DNA of 64,000 nt from Leptodontidium sp. MPI-SDFR-AT-0119 (GCA_020726505.1 JAHLEZ010000018.1:62001-126000); one strand, 5' to 3'; shown: positions 1 through 12,288, numbered from the stretch's first letter. Made by a program: numbers and translations. The notes: generated by a model not told the origin, from the sequence alone.

Positions 1-108
1 AGAATAGCAACTTTGCCGGACCCTGAGGAATATACCAACACTTCTTATGCTTCAATAGAACCAACACCGCAGATAGAACCTTCAATATCCACGAGACCCA
101 CACACTAA
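1..108 (+). CDS. possible 3' end of a gene running in from the left
   Basis: An open frame runs from the first base to a TAA at 106-108 (35 codons), with a hydrophilic Pro/Thr/Ser/Glu-rich translation. It is too short to identify. It could be the C-terminus of a gene whose body lies outside the window, or chance. Confidence 0.25.
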   Translation, partial: RIATLPDPEEYTNTSYASIEPTPQIEPSISTRPTH

Positions 109-827
109 TGACGTTACAAAATGCTGCCGAGGACAGACGAAGAAGACCTTCTATCACAGGTAGGCACGCATCTCCTGTAACATATTAACTTTTCGGGAAC
201 AATTCTAGGTCTTCTAATTAATAACACGTGACTCTACTCCCTATATATATCGATTTAAATACAAAAATGCACAGTGTATTACTACCAAGAGCATATGACC
301 TTTTAAGGAGGACAGTAAAACGCACGCACACCTTCGCCTTACCCCGGGATTGGAGTCACATTCAGCATTATAAAGTGGCTTGCGCCGCGCCCGCTGAAGG
401 GGGCTGTGTAATCCGGGTTTCGCGCGCGGGGCGTTGTAAGAAAGTTGCAGAAGGTATATAGAAGATTCTGGAGACCAGGCTACCAACGCGGTGCACAAGC
501 AGGGCGTTGAAGGAACACTATAGCCTCGCTGGGCGGCTTCAATCCATTCCTAAATCAATGTACCCCAATCAATTACCAGCCTCGATTGCCTATACACTCG
601 TCCTAGACATCAGTGAATCTGCTATAAGTATCAACTGCTTCTTCGTCGACAGTCCAGGTAAGTTTACTTGATCCTTCACCTAGATCATCTTGGCTTTTCG
701 CTGAAAGAATTCCCTATCATCTGGGAAATTGGAGCTCGACAAGATAATTCGTTACCTCCACGAGTGTCTGATTCACGCCAATCATTCTTAGCCCAGCTAC
801 AGGGACAACTATTGAACTCTTTCTGCG
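109..827. other. intergenic, upstream of C2H2 gene
   Basis: No convincing gene is seen. A CAG|GTAAGT donor-like site at about 655-660 could begin an intron in the 5' leader of the downstream zinc-finger gene, but I cannot pair it with an acceptor with confidence. Confidence 0.3.
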
Positions 828-1667
828 ATGATAGAGACCTTTGTCCCTCCGATACCTGTGCTCTTAGATGTTATCAGCGGTAGAGGTTCAGATGGCTCAC
901 CAGTAATCGCTCCTCTTTGCCAACCAACGAACTACTGGCCACGACCACAGAATTCGCCATATCCAATTGGCTCAGCAATTGCGCAGCCATGCCCAAAACA
1001 TATTGAACGAAAACTGAATTTACCATCTATGGACTTTCAAGCTCGACAAACAAACGCTCCCATTCCGACTGAACCACGTCCTCTACCTTACTACAGCCCC
1101 TCTCAATTCTCCACCTTCATGGGCTCGTCTAGTGTTCAACAACAGCAACAAGTGAACGGCTCGGAAAAATCTTCCTGGCAACCAAGTCAACGAGACTTTC
1201 TCCTGACTCCAGATCACCTTGGACGAGCTTCTCTTACGTTGGCCCGCTATAGCCTCTCATCGACACCACAGCGATCCTCATCCCGGCCCTTGAAACAATC
1301 TCCTGAAATAATCCACACGCCTTCAAATCGCATTGATCCCATCTTGATATACAATCACCCGAATGTGACACACGACCGGCCATTCAGATGCGACCAATGT
1401 CCGCAATCCTTCAACCGCAACCATGATCTCAAGCGACATAGACGGATTCACTTGACTGTGAAGCCCTTCCCCTGCCTGTATTGCGAGAAGAGTTTTTCGC
1501 GGAAGGATGCATTGAAGGTTCGTTTCTCATCCGTAATAATATCCGAATTCTAAGATAGCTGAACGAACCAACAGAGACATATCCGTGTAAAAGGGTGCGG
1601 GGAGAATACGCGTGGTGCGCTAAATGCAAATGAACAAGAACACACTGTCATCGATTCGACAGGGTGA
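828..1667 (+). CDS. C2H2-type zinc finger protein, two exons
   Basis: Probable DNA-binding transcription factor. I read an ATG at 828, exon 1 to 1517, an intron at 1518-1574 (57 bp, GT..AG, phase 0) and exon 2 to a TGA at 1665-1667, giving 260 aa. The N-terminal 180 residues are Pro/Ser/Gln-rich and disordered. Two tandem fingers sit at the C-terminus: C188-C191-H204-H208, then C216-C219-H232-C238, the second being C2HC because the splice joins FSRKDALK to RHIRVKGC. That join reproduces a pattern common in fungal two-finger proteins, which supports the intron. Without splicing the frame would stop at 1553 and lose the second finger's last ligands. The target genes are unknown. Confidence 0.8.
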
Positions 1668-2491
1668 GAGCCGGGGGAGTTAATGGTCTCTTTGTCCTTT
1701 GTGGATAGTGGTACGTGCGGGAGCAGGTGTCATATACGAGTTGTGGGGGGGGGGGGGGTTCATATCCTGTAGGAGTTTTCGCGAGCAATTCAATGTCCCA
1801 TTAGCTGATGGGCTTCACTGGTGGAGTCAGAACCATCAATACTTATTGGGAAATCTGTTGAACCATTAGATAGGCGCCCAGTAGTATCCTGGCTTCTTAC
1901 CTGGAGAACCTATCCCATGGCAATTCTTTCTCCTCTTATCGTCCGAAACACGATCGCAAACATTATATTTCACGGCGTTAGATGCGGCAGACATGTTCAA
2001 TAATCTGAATATTACAACCTTTTGGGACCCTAAATTCTGACAGGCACATCCGCCGAGATTGGGTTATTGCGAGAGTATGCCTCAATCAGAAACTCACACA
2101 ATCGTGCGCCCACAGCTCTTACCAGTGGCCCGCTCGGTGGCATGGTCCGCGTGGTGTTCAGCCTCGTTTGGCATTCAGTTATGTATATATATATATTGTT
2201 GTTGAGCATACCAAGATGGTGGTCACGGTCTCGGTGCCACGTGATTCTCCACGTGCGGATAACTTCAGGTCGCGCGAGCATCGTCAAAGCGCAGCCCTCA
2301 ATTTTGTCGTCTTGTGATACTCTACTGGACTGTGCCATCACAACACAGGAATTACAAAAACTCCTCCGACGGCAAAATTGAACAGCATAGATGTTCTTGC
2401 GGTTGAGAAACATGCTGACGCGATCCTCCGAGTATGTTCGTATCACCGACGAGACTTTGACCTCGTCGTCGTCCGTTCGCGCCCACAGGAC
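1668..2491. other. intergenic between C2H2 gene and F-box pseudogene
   Basis: No supported gene. The stretch holds a G14 run, two E-box-like CACGTG sites near 2237 and 2251, and a short TA run near 2180. Small open frames on both strands here look like chance. Confidence 0.4.
1745..1758. repeat. G14 homopolymer
   Basis: Fourteen consecutive G on the plus strand just downstream of the C2H2 gene. Length is likely polymorphic or error-prone. Confidence 0.9.
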
Positions 2492-2647
2492 ATGCAGTCA
2501 GCCCAGGCATCTCTTCAGGCAGCCTTCGAGACATTGCCGACCGCTGAGCTTGGGACCTTGGATCGTCTCCCCGCGGAACTCATGTCGATGGTCCTCCGTA
2601 GGCTCGACATTCGTTCTTTCTTCCACTTCCGTCAAGTCAACCAGCGA

Positions 2648-2655
2648 GCTCGCGT
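2648..2655. repeat. target-site duplication, left copy of hAT
   Basis: GCTCGCGT at 2648-2655 is repeated exactly at 5931-5938, flanking the element. An 8-bp duplication is diagnostic for hAT-superfamily insertion. Confidence 0.93.
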
Positions 2656-5600
2656 CAGAGTGGCCATTTAGTCAGCCGGCTTTTAAGTTAACCAGCCAGC
2701 TGAGGTAACTATCGTTAGCTAATTAGCTCAAAGATATTTGTAAAGCTAGTCAGTTGTAAAAAGGTTAGCTTAAAAGCCGGCTAACAACTGAGGGCATTTA
2801 ATTAAGTGATTTTAGAGTTAGTTTATAAGGAGTTAGTATGTTATTTAAGTGCCTCGCTTGAGGCTTTTTGGAGTCCCGGAGCGGAAAAACTACCTTTGAT
2901 ACACTAAATTTAGGGTAGTAAGACTCGGTAGGATAATTAATATTACGTTAGCAAACATCGCCCGTATATATTAAAAGTATCATTAAAATCATGTTTCGCG
3001 CCACTTCGCCTCTTAATATTAATAATACAGCCTTTAAGGCTTTTAGAGTACTATCTACGAGTACTATAGTAAGTGTAATTAATCCCTTTACGCGTATAAT
3101 GGCTCCTATAACAGCGAGATCTTTATCACCTTCTCTAACCTCTTTTACACCTCGAGATAAGTGCAAGCGCCCTCAACGAATATATAACGATAAATATAAC
3201 CTATTTAAGCCTACTAGAGATAATTTGGACGAAGACTATTTTCCATATACGCCTAAAAAACCGTTATTTAATAATAAGCCTATTATAATCGCTAATTTAC
3301 CTAAAGGAATAGTTTTATCTCTTATAACGAAGTTATTAAATTACTCGTGGCTTTAGAAGCTTAAGTATACCTTAATATAGCCTAGAGGGACTAAGAAATA
3401 CTCGTTTTGGGCTTATAAAAGCTATAAGTTAAGTCCTATTATCTATGCTCTTAATACTAATATAGTTTAAGTCATTACAATCCTTAATTTATAAAGAATA
3501 AGACCTTTGTTTTTAATAGTAACTCTCTAAAGAACACAGAGTGATATATGTTAAAGGAACATTTCCTTAATAAAGATAGAGATATTAATAAGCTTTCTTT
3601 AATAGCTTTAGCACTTACACAACCTTTTAGCGTCGTCGGCGATAATTACAATATAATTATACCTTTTCGTTAACTTGAGTTTAAGAATACTTTTACAAAA
3701 TGGGTAATTATAGACGATATTATATAGAGAAAGGCTATATTTACACATCTTCGCCGTCTCTTTAAAATCGCGAATAATAAAGTTATTAGCGTACTTTTGA
3801 TAGCTTATTTAACAGTTAAATCTTAGACTAGTAAAATGTTTATATACTTTAAACTAATAATTATCGTAGAAGTTATAGAAGCGTAAAGTAAAATCTCAAT
3901 CTCCTTTAATAACTAAGGATCTAAAAGAGAGAAAATTAGTGTTATTATAATAGTCCTCTATTTTACTAACAAGAGAAGTGAGTTAGTTATAATACTCGCC
4001 GGTCTACTAGAGCTTTAAGGACATAGCAAAATAGGTATTAGTATATTAATCCTTTTAAAATCTTTGTCTTTTTAGCTAATATTAAATAGATTAAGTTGTG
4101 GTTCTTATCCCTCTCTTTAATCGATTCGGAATTAACGAGTATAACTTAGGCTGGTTTGTCTTAGACAATGTAATAAATAACGATATTACACTCGTAGAGC
4201 TTGAAAAACACTTTAAATTTAACCCTAAAACACGTCGACTTCGTTATATAAGACATATCTTTAACCTTATCGCTAAGTAGTACTTATTTAGTTAAGATAC
4301 GTCGATATTTAAAGATAAGTTTAAGGCCGTAAGAGCACTAGAAAGAAGACAACTTTAAAGACAACGCGGAGAGCTAAGAAAGTTATATAACTTAGTGGCG
4401 CATATTATGGCCTTTAGGAAGCGCGGGGATGTCTTCTTTGCTTTGTAAACTGACCTCAATTATGGTCACGCAGTGAATAAATAGTAGAAGGTTGTGTTAG
4501 ACGGAGGAATCTACTGGAATTTGTTATTTTAAATAATTAAGCGCGCTTTAACTTTCTGCGAAGCTCTCGACACTTACGCTCTTAAACTACGTGTTTCTAT
4601 TGAACCTCTTAATCTAGAGCTTTACGAGCACGATTATATCTTTGCGAACGAATGGAAGACTTTTTAATTAATGCGAGATTACCTTAAACCTTTGTTTCGA
4701 CTTACAAAAGACCTCGAAGGCAACCTAGATTTAAGTAAGCCGGAGTCGTCTTTACACGGAGCTTTGTGGGAGTTACTACTTATCTTTGAAAGTTTACTCT
4801 CTTACTTTAAGGTTTTAGAAACACAAGTAAAAGCTAGCCGATTTAATAACTACCGAGGTATACAAGAGTCGATTACTTTAGTATAAGAGAAGACATAAGA
4901 ATATTATACTAAAACCGACGTATCTCTTGTTGTTGGTATCTAACCAAGGTCCGATACCTGATATCAGGGTGACAAAGAATATAACAAGTGAAGTTTGATC
5001 AAGTATATTCCGTGTGTCCCTTTCGTACGAAAGGGAAAGCTACCTTAAATACATCAAGTACTAAACCCCGTAGCTCGTATAAGCATTACTCGTACGAAAC
5101 CAGGAGGCAAGGTATGAAACCAAGCTTCATCTCGGCCAGGAGAGACGACTATCTTTGGAAGCTGTCAGAGTAAGAGAATGCCCCTCAGCTAAGGCTATCC
5201 CAACACTTGTATAGATAGCTGCGTTAGTGCTTCATCCTTGTTAGAAATAGTAGTATTTCGACGAGCAATAGAAAGGAGACGACGTGCGATTTGTAAAGGC
5301 AAGAAGACTCGCTCTACGAAAGCTCTAGGAGACTGATTATAAAGGAGAGGTTATTGTGCGAATTAAAGAGCGAACGCCTGAGCTAGAGCCTTAGAAAGCT
5401 TACAAAGTTGAGATGTTAGAGAGACTAGCTTTAGTAATTACTGGTTCCTCTTTTTTAAGAGCACCTCGTTCGTTAAGTCGAAAAGATCAATTAGCTTTGT
5501 ATCTTAAAGAGCCTTTGACAGATATGCCGTTATTAGAGTACTAGAAGATAAAGCAGGCTTAGTGGCTACAGCTTGTAAAGATGGCTCTAGACTTTTTGAG

Positions 5601-5930
5601 TATTCCTGCTATAAGCTTTAAATGCGAACGAGTCTTCTCCTCTTATTTTATGTAAATAACTCCTTATAATTTAAGGCTATTAGGAGAGACGTTATAGTAT
5701 AGGGAATGTTTGAAGAATTAGTAAAGAAGAGGTTTAATTGAGATAATGCTCGTATATAATGCTGTCCCCTTGGGAAGGGATTTTTAATACGTGTCTATTT
5801 TTAGAATTAGCTTTTAAGCAGCTGATTAGCTCTTTAGTTTAGTCTATTCAGCTGTGAGTTTACACGTAAGTTAGTCAGTTGAGAAAGTTGCTCAGCTGAT
5901 GGCTGACTGACTGGCTTAATGGCCACTCTG
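2656..5930 (+). mobile_element. hAT-superfamily DNA transposon, 3.28 kb, RIP-degraded
   Basis: The ends are inverted repeats beginning CAGAGTGGCCATT, with further subterminal (GTCAGCC, CAGCTGAG) similarity between ends. The 8-bp duplication GCTCGCGT flanks the element. The interior is AT-rich and full of TAG/TAA, but fragments of hAT transposase remain readable on the plus strand. It sits inside the F-box gene. A shorter relative lies at 25991-26663 in opposite orientation. Comparing the two shows TGG to TAG and CAG to TAA changes, as expected for RIP. Confidence 0.92.
2991..5760 (+). pseudogene. remnant hAT transposase
   Basis: Cut-and-paste transposase, now broken by many stops and shifts. 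Readable segments in order: an N-terminal piece at 2991-3353; a catalytic-region piece at 4098-4277 with FVLDNVINND followed by RRLRYIRHIFNL, matching the hAT block usually read as LDNA.NND..RRLRC.GH..NL; a mid piece at 4671-4883 (YLKPLFRLTKDLEG and ALWELLL); and the C-terminal dimerisation domain at about 5555-5740 (MALDFLSIPA, CERVFSS) interrupted by TAA/TAG. The order and spacing fit one ancestral transposase of normal hAT length. The zinc-finger BED region was not recognised. Confidence 0.85.
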
Positions 5931-6691
5931 GCTCGCGTCCTATCAACCGAACTCCGCGAATATGAACTGGTCTCCAAGCATGGCTTGGAGGGCCTGCGAG
6001 GTCTATTGCGCGCCGAGCTTGCTCACTGCTTCACCATCGACGACCTCTACGGGCCTCTCGTAACGGACAAATGCTCGACCTGTGGGGCTTTTGGAGGGCT
6101 CTTGTTCCTCTTCACGCGGAGAGATGTTGTTTCGGTTGCCTCCAGTCTTCGGCCCACTACCGCGTCCTCCCTCCATCTGCTTTCGCCAAACTCGCACATA
6201 TATCTCCGAGTCGACTCGAGCGCCCATCGGGACCAAGTTTGCGGACCGTGACTGGCATCTATAACATGATGGAAGCACCAGCGAGACGACCAAAGTATCT
6301 AATATTTGAGGAGAAGGCCACCCAAATGCTTCTTGCTACCAGGGTCATTAGAGAAGACGCGACTCGAAATTTGAGAAGCCACAGAGAGCAATCAGACCAA
6401 CGCTTTATGGCAGCTACGGCATATCCGTGCTACGGTTTGGAGAATGCCAAACTCGAGCGTGGTGTCAGCTGCAAAGGCTGCCAAGTTCGTCTATAACTTC
6501 TCCACGGTGATTCGGATGATCGAGACCGGACTTTTTCTACACGGGGCTTCTTGTCTCACTTCTCACGATGTGTCGAAGCACAGCATCTCTGGGCTGAGAG
6601 CGAAGGGGGAACGCGACCTGTCAATGAGCCAGAGCTCACTCGCCGGTGTGGTTATTTCAAGCAGCTAGGTTCTGACGGGCTCCCTGCATGA

Positions 6692-8150
6692 CACTTTAGA
6701 ATGTGTTCTGTCCAGGTTGCCCCCATGACGCACAAGATGTATGCTATACTCCCACCGCACCCACTCGTCCTAGATTGTCCACTGGTACAAAAGCAGACTT
6801 GGGATGTTGTACATCCCGAAGCTAGTCTTCACAATAGCATGGCGAAGGTACCGACTGGCTCGCTTTTGCGGAGGATAATTCGTGCATTAAGGGGATCGCA
6901 TTTTCTTGCTGTCTCTTTCCATACATAGGGAATCTTGGAATCCAGACAATAAAGTAACGCGCTCGTTCCTCTACTTAGAGTCGAATAAATATAGTTCTCG
7001 CTAATTAACTAGTAAAACTGTGTTTATAACTTATTTCCACGCACTTACTACTCCTTACGAATAATCCGAACTTTAATATTAAATTCGATAAGAGACTTAT
7101 AAACTAAGTCTTTATAACGACAAATCTAAAGAACTCTATTTAGGCGTATTTTCGATAGCTATATTAATATTATCTTATTATTTATTATTTTACTTTTAAT
7201 TACGAGACTATCTCTTTACCCCTTTTATTAGTAATCTTTTTATTTAGATCTTTAGACTATGCTCCTATAGACTCTACTTTATTAACACGTAAGTTTTTCG
7301 ATATTACCGAGGAGTACATTTTTAACCACCTTATTATATAATAATTATATTATAAATATATTAACTAGGTAATTTCTAAAGCCTACATCGAGGTGCTTTA
7401 AGTAGCTTTAATTATTGAAATTGTTTAGAATAAAACAAATAATATAAAGACGAGGAAGCCTTTTAAACTTTTACGTTATATATAAGCTATATATTAATCT
7501 AAGTAAAAGTAGTAATTACTTATTTAAATAATATTTCGCTTTTCGTAACCCGAGCCACGAGCGGCTTTATAGAATCCCTACTTAGCCGAAGATGTAAGTA
7601 ATTCCTATTACTTATAAAGTCTATTTACAAGGATAGGCATTTGCTATTAAGACTAATCTTGTAACTTAAATATTACATGTTAATTTAAGTGTTCGAGGAC
7701 GTTAGCGGGTGTAATTGTTCTGCGTAAATTAAACACAAGTAGCCATTAATAGCGGCAGTGCTAAGCGTATTAGTATTAGCTTAATACTACTATCTCGATG
7801 CCTTAATGTACATTTCGAGTCCGAGGTTTCGCTTAAGACACTTTCGAACCGGCTCATTATCGTCGTATTTACTTAATTATCCTAAGCTAGTTAGTATAAA
7901 GCTGGTAATTCGTTAGTTCCTTTAGACATCCTTTACTAATCCGTGTATACCTAGACTAATACTTAAGTATAGCCATGCGAGTGTCATCTCGTCTATTATA
8001 GCTTTTAGATTCCTTATCGCTAGGCTAAAGATTATTTCCTCGTCAATCTCCAGGGGATAGTGCACTATTTTAATACGGTTGGACCGAAGCGCCCCCGAAT
8101 ATAGTGATGTACAACAAGCGTGGTTAGCCAGCGAGAACACCCTGTCTCGG
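6692..8150. other. AT-rich relic DNA
   Basis: From about 6950 to 8000 base composition falls to RIP-like AT richness with stops in all frames. I found no inverted or direct terminal repeats. A minus-strand open segment at 7922-8140 (72 codons) translates to an ordinary-looking but unrecognised peptide and may be the last readable part of an element or gene. 6692-6950 has normal composition and no gene. Confidence 0.5.
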
Positions 8151-9033
8151 CTCCGAGATGAGCTCCGGGCTCTCGTTCGTCTGCACCTAAATCATGGAGT
8201 TCGATTACAGGAACTGGAATTTCAATCGAGTAAAGTACTAGACTCTTAGCTTGGAATTTCTAGTTGTTTAGAGAATATTTGGTTGGGTTGCTAGCAATGG
8301 GCACATTACTTAAACGTCTCGTATCAGTGGGTATATCCTATCTTCCAAACAATGCGCTATGCTAATATTCACAGCATATGAGGAGTTAATCCCATGAGTA
8401 GTTCTCGGAGCGAGTTCGAGATTTGTACACGGATCCGTTACTCCGGTAACGGACTGTTTACGACCCACTTCTACTGTATGAGGAAGAGCAGTCTGCAGTG
8501 TATTCTTAGTTCTCTACGTAGTTCTTAACTGTTCAAAACACGACCTACCTTTTGCCTGAGTTATTCGGAAGTAGCACTTGGGAGGGTTACCGTCTCACCA
8601 TAGGAGAAGACCATCCTAATATCGTCGGCCTCCTTGAGATTATCGACGAGTCACTCTCGCCGATATGGGAAGGGATGACCGCTGACTAAATTATTTGCTA
8701 CAAAGCCCATCCATAGCTTGAGACCAATCATATTGATGCCTCTTTGCCTTTGAGCCTCACTGCTAGATTCTACATCGCACGTGAAACCCTCACAGCAATG
8801 ACCCAAACAGCTGATCCGGGCTGCTCTGAGATCGTCAATCATACAGCACTGAATGATAGGAGGTAGTGGCACATTATCCATACACGAAGTTGCTACTGTC
8901 TCGGCTGGTGCTCTTGATTATACTGGACCTTCACCACGACTACCAACCTCTATATCTCACAACTCTGCAAAAACGGAGACGACGCCGTCGACGGGGAAGA
9001 TAGAACAAAAAGCCACGAAGTGTATTCAAGTAT
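8151..9033 (+). other. decayed gene-like segment, unidentified
   Basis: Composition returns to normal and short plus-strand stretches look protein-like. One reads ENTLSRLRDELRALVRLHLN near 8130-8200; another reads TIGEDHPNIVGLLEIIDE at about 8597-8650, ending at a TAA near 8690. Frames are broken between them. I take this as a relic of an unidentified fungal gene. No motif is strong enough to name it. Confidence 0.3.
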
Positions 9034-10781
9034 CTAGGCAATCGTGATAAGTTCGCGTTCAACGCCATCAAAATGACCCAGCTTATCGAAGCTGAAAAAT
9101 CCAAGCCGCATGAAGTGGTCGCTGTCCTCGGAACGGCCAAGCACAAGGCCTTCGTGCGTGCGACCTTTGGCGATGAGGAGACAATGGACCATCGCTGAAA
9201 AATCCCCCCCCGGGACAACGTTTGATCGTCGGACAGTTTGCTCGCGTGGCCAAGACGATCTCGTGAACAGCTCAAGCTCTGTATCAGAAGTAAAGTACGT
9301 TTTTGAATCATCAGGGAGTTTCAGCTTATAAGCCCACCCTGTACTAGCTTCCCAATCACAGATAAGGCGGACCTGTATGAGACGGCCTTCTATCTTGAGC
9401 ACCGCACGCATCTCCCCAAGAAAGTCGTCAGACGCCAATCGCCTCAAATCCCTCCCCACCACCTCGATGTTCGCATCTTGTTTTAATCCTGCGAAGCTTT
9501 TATTGCCCTCGTCGCTTCTACGGAGCGGGTAGCTTGCGTATTTCGTTGAGCCTGCCGTTCTCTTATCTGACGTTCTGACCCAACCCTCGACTGATGCCCA
9601 AGACCACGACGGGGCTATACACTCCTTGGGTTCCCTTGTGTCCATATCTTCCGGGCTTGGGACTTTTGGGAGCGCTGATATCTCTCGGTCAAAAGTTGAT
9701 GGCACGTCCCACAGAAGACTGGGAACCATGTCTTTGACCCAGATCCCAGCGTAATAATCCGACTGAGTTCGCTTTTGTATACTTCTTGCCAGCCCACAGA
9801 CTGCAGAGAGACAATCAGTAAAGTCGGATAGCTTTCGATCTGAATAAGCTTGAATACAGTCTCGCCAAAGTGCAAATAACTGCGTGTCAGATTCATCATC
9901 GAGGCTACCATACTTATGTGCTAGCCCCAAGGAGTTGAATAGCTGTGGATCATATCCACATTCAGATTCGACCACTCCCTTACACTCCCATACCAGCTCT
10001 GACGGTGTAAAGTTTAACACCCGAGCAGAGAATGCAGATTCTTGCCATGTCCAACCCTATGAGTTGATCAGTCTCTCTATGCGTACGTTATTAGTGTTAC
10101 GATGCACTAGACGTACCCTCTTGGCCAAATGTCCTTCCACTCCTAAAACCCGAGCCTGTATATATGAATTCTTGAATGGGAATGAATGTGGTTTGTAGTA
10201 GAAGTTACGTCGATCAATAAAGGGAACTGTGCTATTCCCAGACGATGATGCGGCGATTGTGAAGAATGCGTTGGCGTAGTATTCACCCATGTATGGCATC
10301 TCTTCCTTCTTATCCGCTTCGACATCCTGAATCATGCAGATAGTGTCCATCCACAAATAATGAAGGCCAAGAGCTCGAGTCACTTTAATTGCATCTTGTA
10401 GCACTCTCGGCATTCCCTTTTTGTCGATACGCTGGAAGCGGTCCTTGATGTTTTCGCGTAGAGTTCTGAACATCAGCTCGTTGTTGGCCCAGCGATGACT
10501 TACAGCCGCATACCGGTACGCACTTGTACTGTCCCGCGACGAGGGTTCGATAAGTTTTATGGTATCCACATCTGTAGCGCCGATATATAAAAGGCGTCTG
10601 GGAAGCCGCTCGCCACCTTGGCCGCATATGTTCTCATGATTCGTGCGGCAAGCTTCGAGATTGTCCTTGAAGAACCGGAAATTCTCGTTCACTCTTTGTT
10701 CTGGGTCCTTGAGGTGACCAAGCTCAGGCCAACCTGATAGTCGCTCACCTATCAGCACTTCATGTCAGCATGAGATGGACA

Positions 10782-10818
<37 letters not shown>

Positions 10819-11444
10819 GATGAAACAATACCTGTGCGGTATAGTTGAATGGGAGGCGGATAGTACAGATTTCCGGGTTCGTATTTCGGCTCTTTGACGA
10901 TCGGATCTCTTCTTATGCTGTATTTCACATGTATTCCCTCGTGAAAGATGATCACTACTGGATGGCCTGGACTAAAAGACACGGAAGCTTGAGGACCACC
11001 AAGTGTATCACTACCCCTCTCTCCGTCTCGCGTTATTCTCTCCTCAGCATCATCTACGAATGTCCGAAAAAGACACACTAGCAGGTTGCAGAACGGGCAC
11101 TTGTCGCTGGTTTGTAGGACACGCCGAAGCATGATCCTCATTTGATCAGAATCCAGTTTGGAGTTATTTGGATTCTTTGATTTTGCGATTAGAGGATTCA
11201 TGTCGTAGCAGCTTTTGCAAAATGATTCTGAGGTTTCGGATCCTGAATTTTGGGATCCTGAACTTCGCATCTGGCCCGGCCTGTAATTGAGCGGAAAATT
11301 TGATACTTGTTGATATTGCCGAGACGTCTGCATTTGCCTAGCTTCCTCAGCGGTTGGGCGAGGATTTCCTGGAGCCCGATTTTTTCTTGGGGGCATTCCC
11401 ACAGGTGCCAGGCCCTTTGGAGGCAGCCCTCGTCGGTCGGACAT
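9034..11444 (-). pseudogene. HET-domain (heterokaryon incompatibility) protein, one in-frame stop
   Basis: HET-domain proteins trigger cell death in non-self recognition. ATG at 11444-11442; exon 1 to 10832; intron 10749-10831 (83 bp, GT..AG) holding the C36 tract (G36 on the plus strand); exon 2 from 10748 to a stop at 9036-9034; 776 codons in all. The N-terminus has a CKSCYDMNP / CPFCNLL cysteine pair region. The HET core follows in exon 2: YAAVSHRWA, DAIKVTRALGLHYLW, MDTICMIQD, YANAFFTIAA. The frame is open except for a TAG at 10059-10057 (about codon 435), immediately before the conserved GWTWQE motif. A C-to-T change at CAG is the simplest cause. The stop truncates the protein just after the HET core, so a shortened product retaining the core is possible. 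Confidence 0.82.
10782..10817. repeat. G36 homopolymer inside HET intron
   Basis: Thirty-six consecutive G (C36 on the coding strand) lying between donor and branch region of the HET gene intron. Without splicing it would encode a polyproline tail. Its length is the least trustworthy base count in this window. Confidence 0.85.
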
Positions 11445-12000
11445 GGTGGTTCAAGAGTGTCAACGCAGAGCCTTTGAGGCGACCAAAGAACGGAAATGTG
11501 CAATTAATTGAAAAGTCTGGGGGCATCGACACATATTTAAGTACAATGGAGGGATTGGATGAGTTGACCGGTCACGATTGTGGCTCTAGGAGCTGAGTTC
11601 TATCACCTGGAGTTCTTGCACAAAAGTACCGTACGATATTCGCGATGAACTGTAGCACTGGTGCCACGTCACTAAATTGGTTTCACCACTTAGTTAGCCG
11701 CATCACATAGTTGGCCCCACTACGGTGGCTTAATAGTCCTTCGTCCGCTGAGATATTGCCCAAACTAGCAGGGGTTAAGCGAGTGCGGCATACTAGGGGG
11801 CTCCCGTATTAACGCATTGACTTTATGTACTTTCCTATATAAATTTATTAGTCAGGTACATTGTGATTATGAAAATGCCTCTAACACTCCTTATCTTAAT
11901 ATAAAGCTATATTATAAAGAGTATATTATTTATATACTCTTTTTAGAGGATTTTGTACGAGATTCCTAAGTACCTTTTAACGTTTCTAGTTATATATACA
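11445..12000. other. intergenic left of LTR element
   Basis: Normal composition to about 11810 (upstream region of the HET gene), then AT-rich to the retrotransposon edge. A 78-codon plus-strand frame overlapping the HET start is a shadow. No gene supported. Confidence 0.4.
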
Positions 12001-12004
12001 CTAT

Positions 12005-12284
12005 TGTGGGAGGGACGAATCCCAATCCACACAACAAGAGGGTAGCATGTAGCGAGCCACCGGAGGAGATTCTAAGCTCTGTAAATAACAGATCAATCAA
12101 ATCTAAAGATATCACATATCTAGAGAGTACGAATCGGCAAAGGAGGGGAGGGAAAAGGTTCTAATAAATAGAATATATCTAGTGTTGCGTTCTTGACGTT
12201 CTATAGTCAAGTGTTGGCTCCTTATATGTGCGAAGGACTAGCCCAGTCATGTGACAAAAGAAATTAGCGGCTGTCCCCGCCACA
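12005..12284 (-). repeat. 3' LTR of the gypsy element
   Basis: 280 bp, same length as the other LTR. By eye they differ at about 16 positions (near 6%), every one a transition. Most are C-to-T or G-to-A in the right copy, a few in the left, as expected from RIP acting on both copies. Confidence 0.95.
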
Positions 12285-12288
12285 TGCG

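Larger units (their letters stand above)
2492..6691 (+). pseudogene. F-box protein gene, split by a hAT element
   Basis: Substrate-adapter type F-box protein, presumably of an SCF ubiquitin ligase. The first in-frame ATG is at 2492. The F-box lies at about residues 24-50 (LDRLPAELMSMVLRRLD). At codon 55 the frame enters a transposon occupying 2656-5930; on its far side the same frame resumes exactly at the duplicated target (A-R-V then L-S-T-E-L). Further damage: a frame change near 6112-6122, after LFLFT and before the conserved RCCFGCLQ segment, and an in-frame TAA at 6494-6496. The remaining frame then runs to TGA at 6689-6691 through a Cys-containing C-terminal region seen in fungal F-box proteins. 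The gene therefore has at least three lesions and is not functional. Which lesion came first cannot be told from one copy. Confidence 0.8.

Noticed and set aside
9034..10020. Separate 328-codon gene
   Set aside because: It has no ATG at its start and continues the HET frame across one TAG; GWTWQE belongs to the same HET protein.
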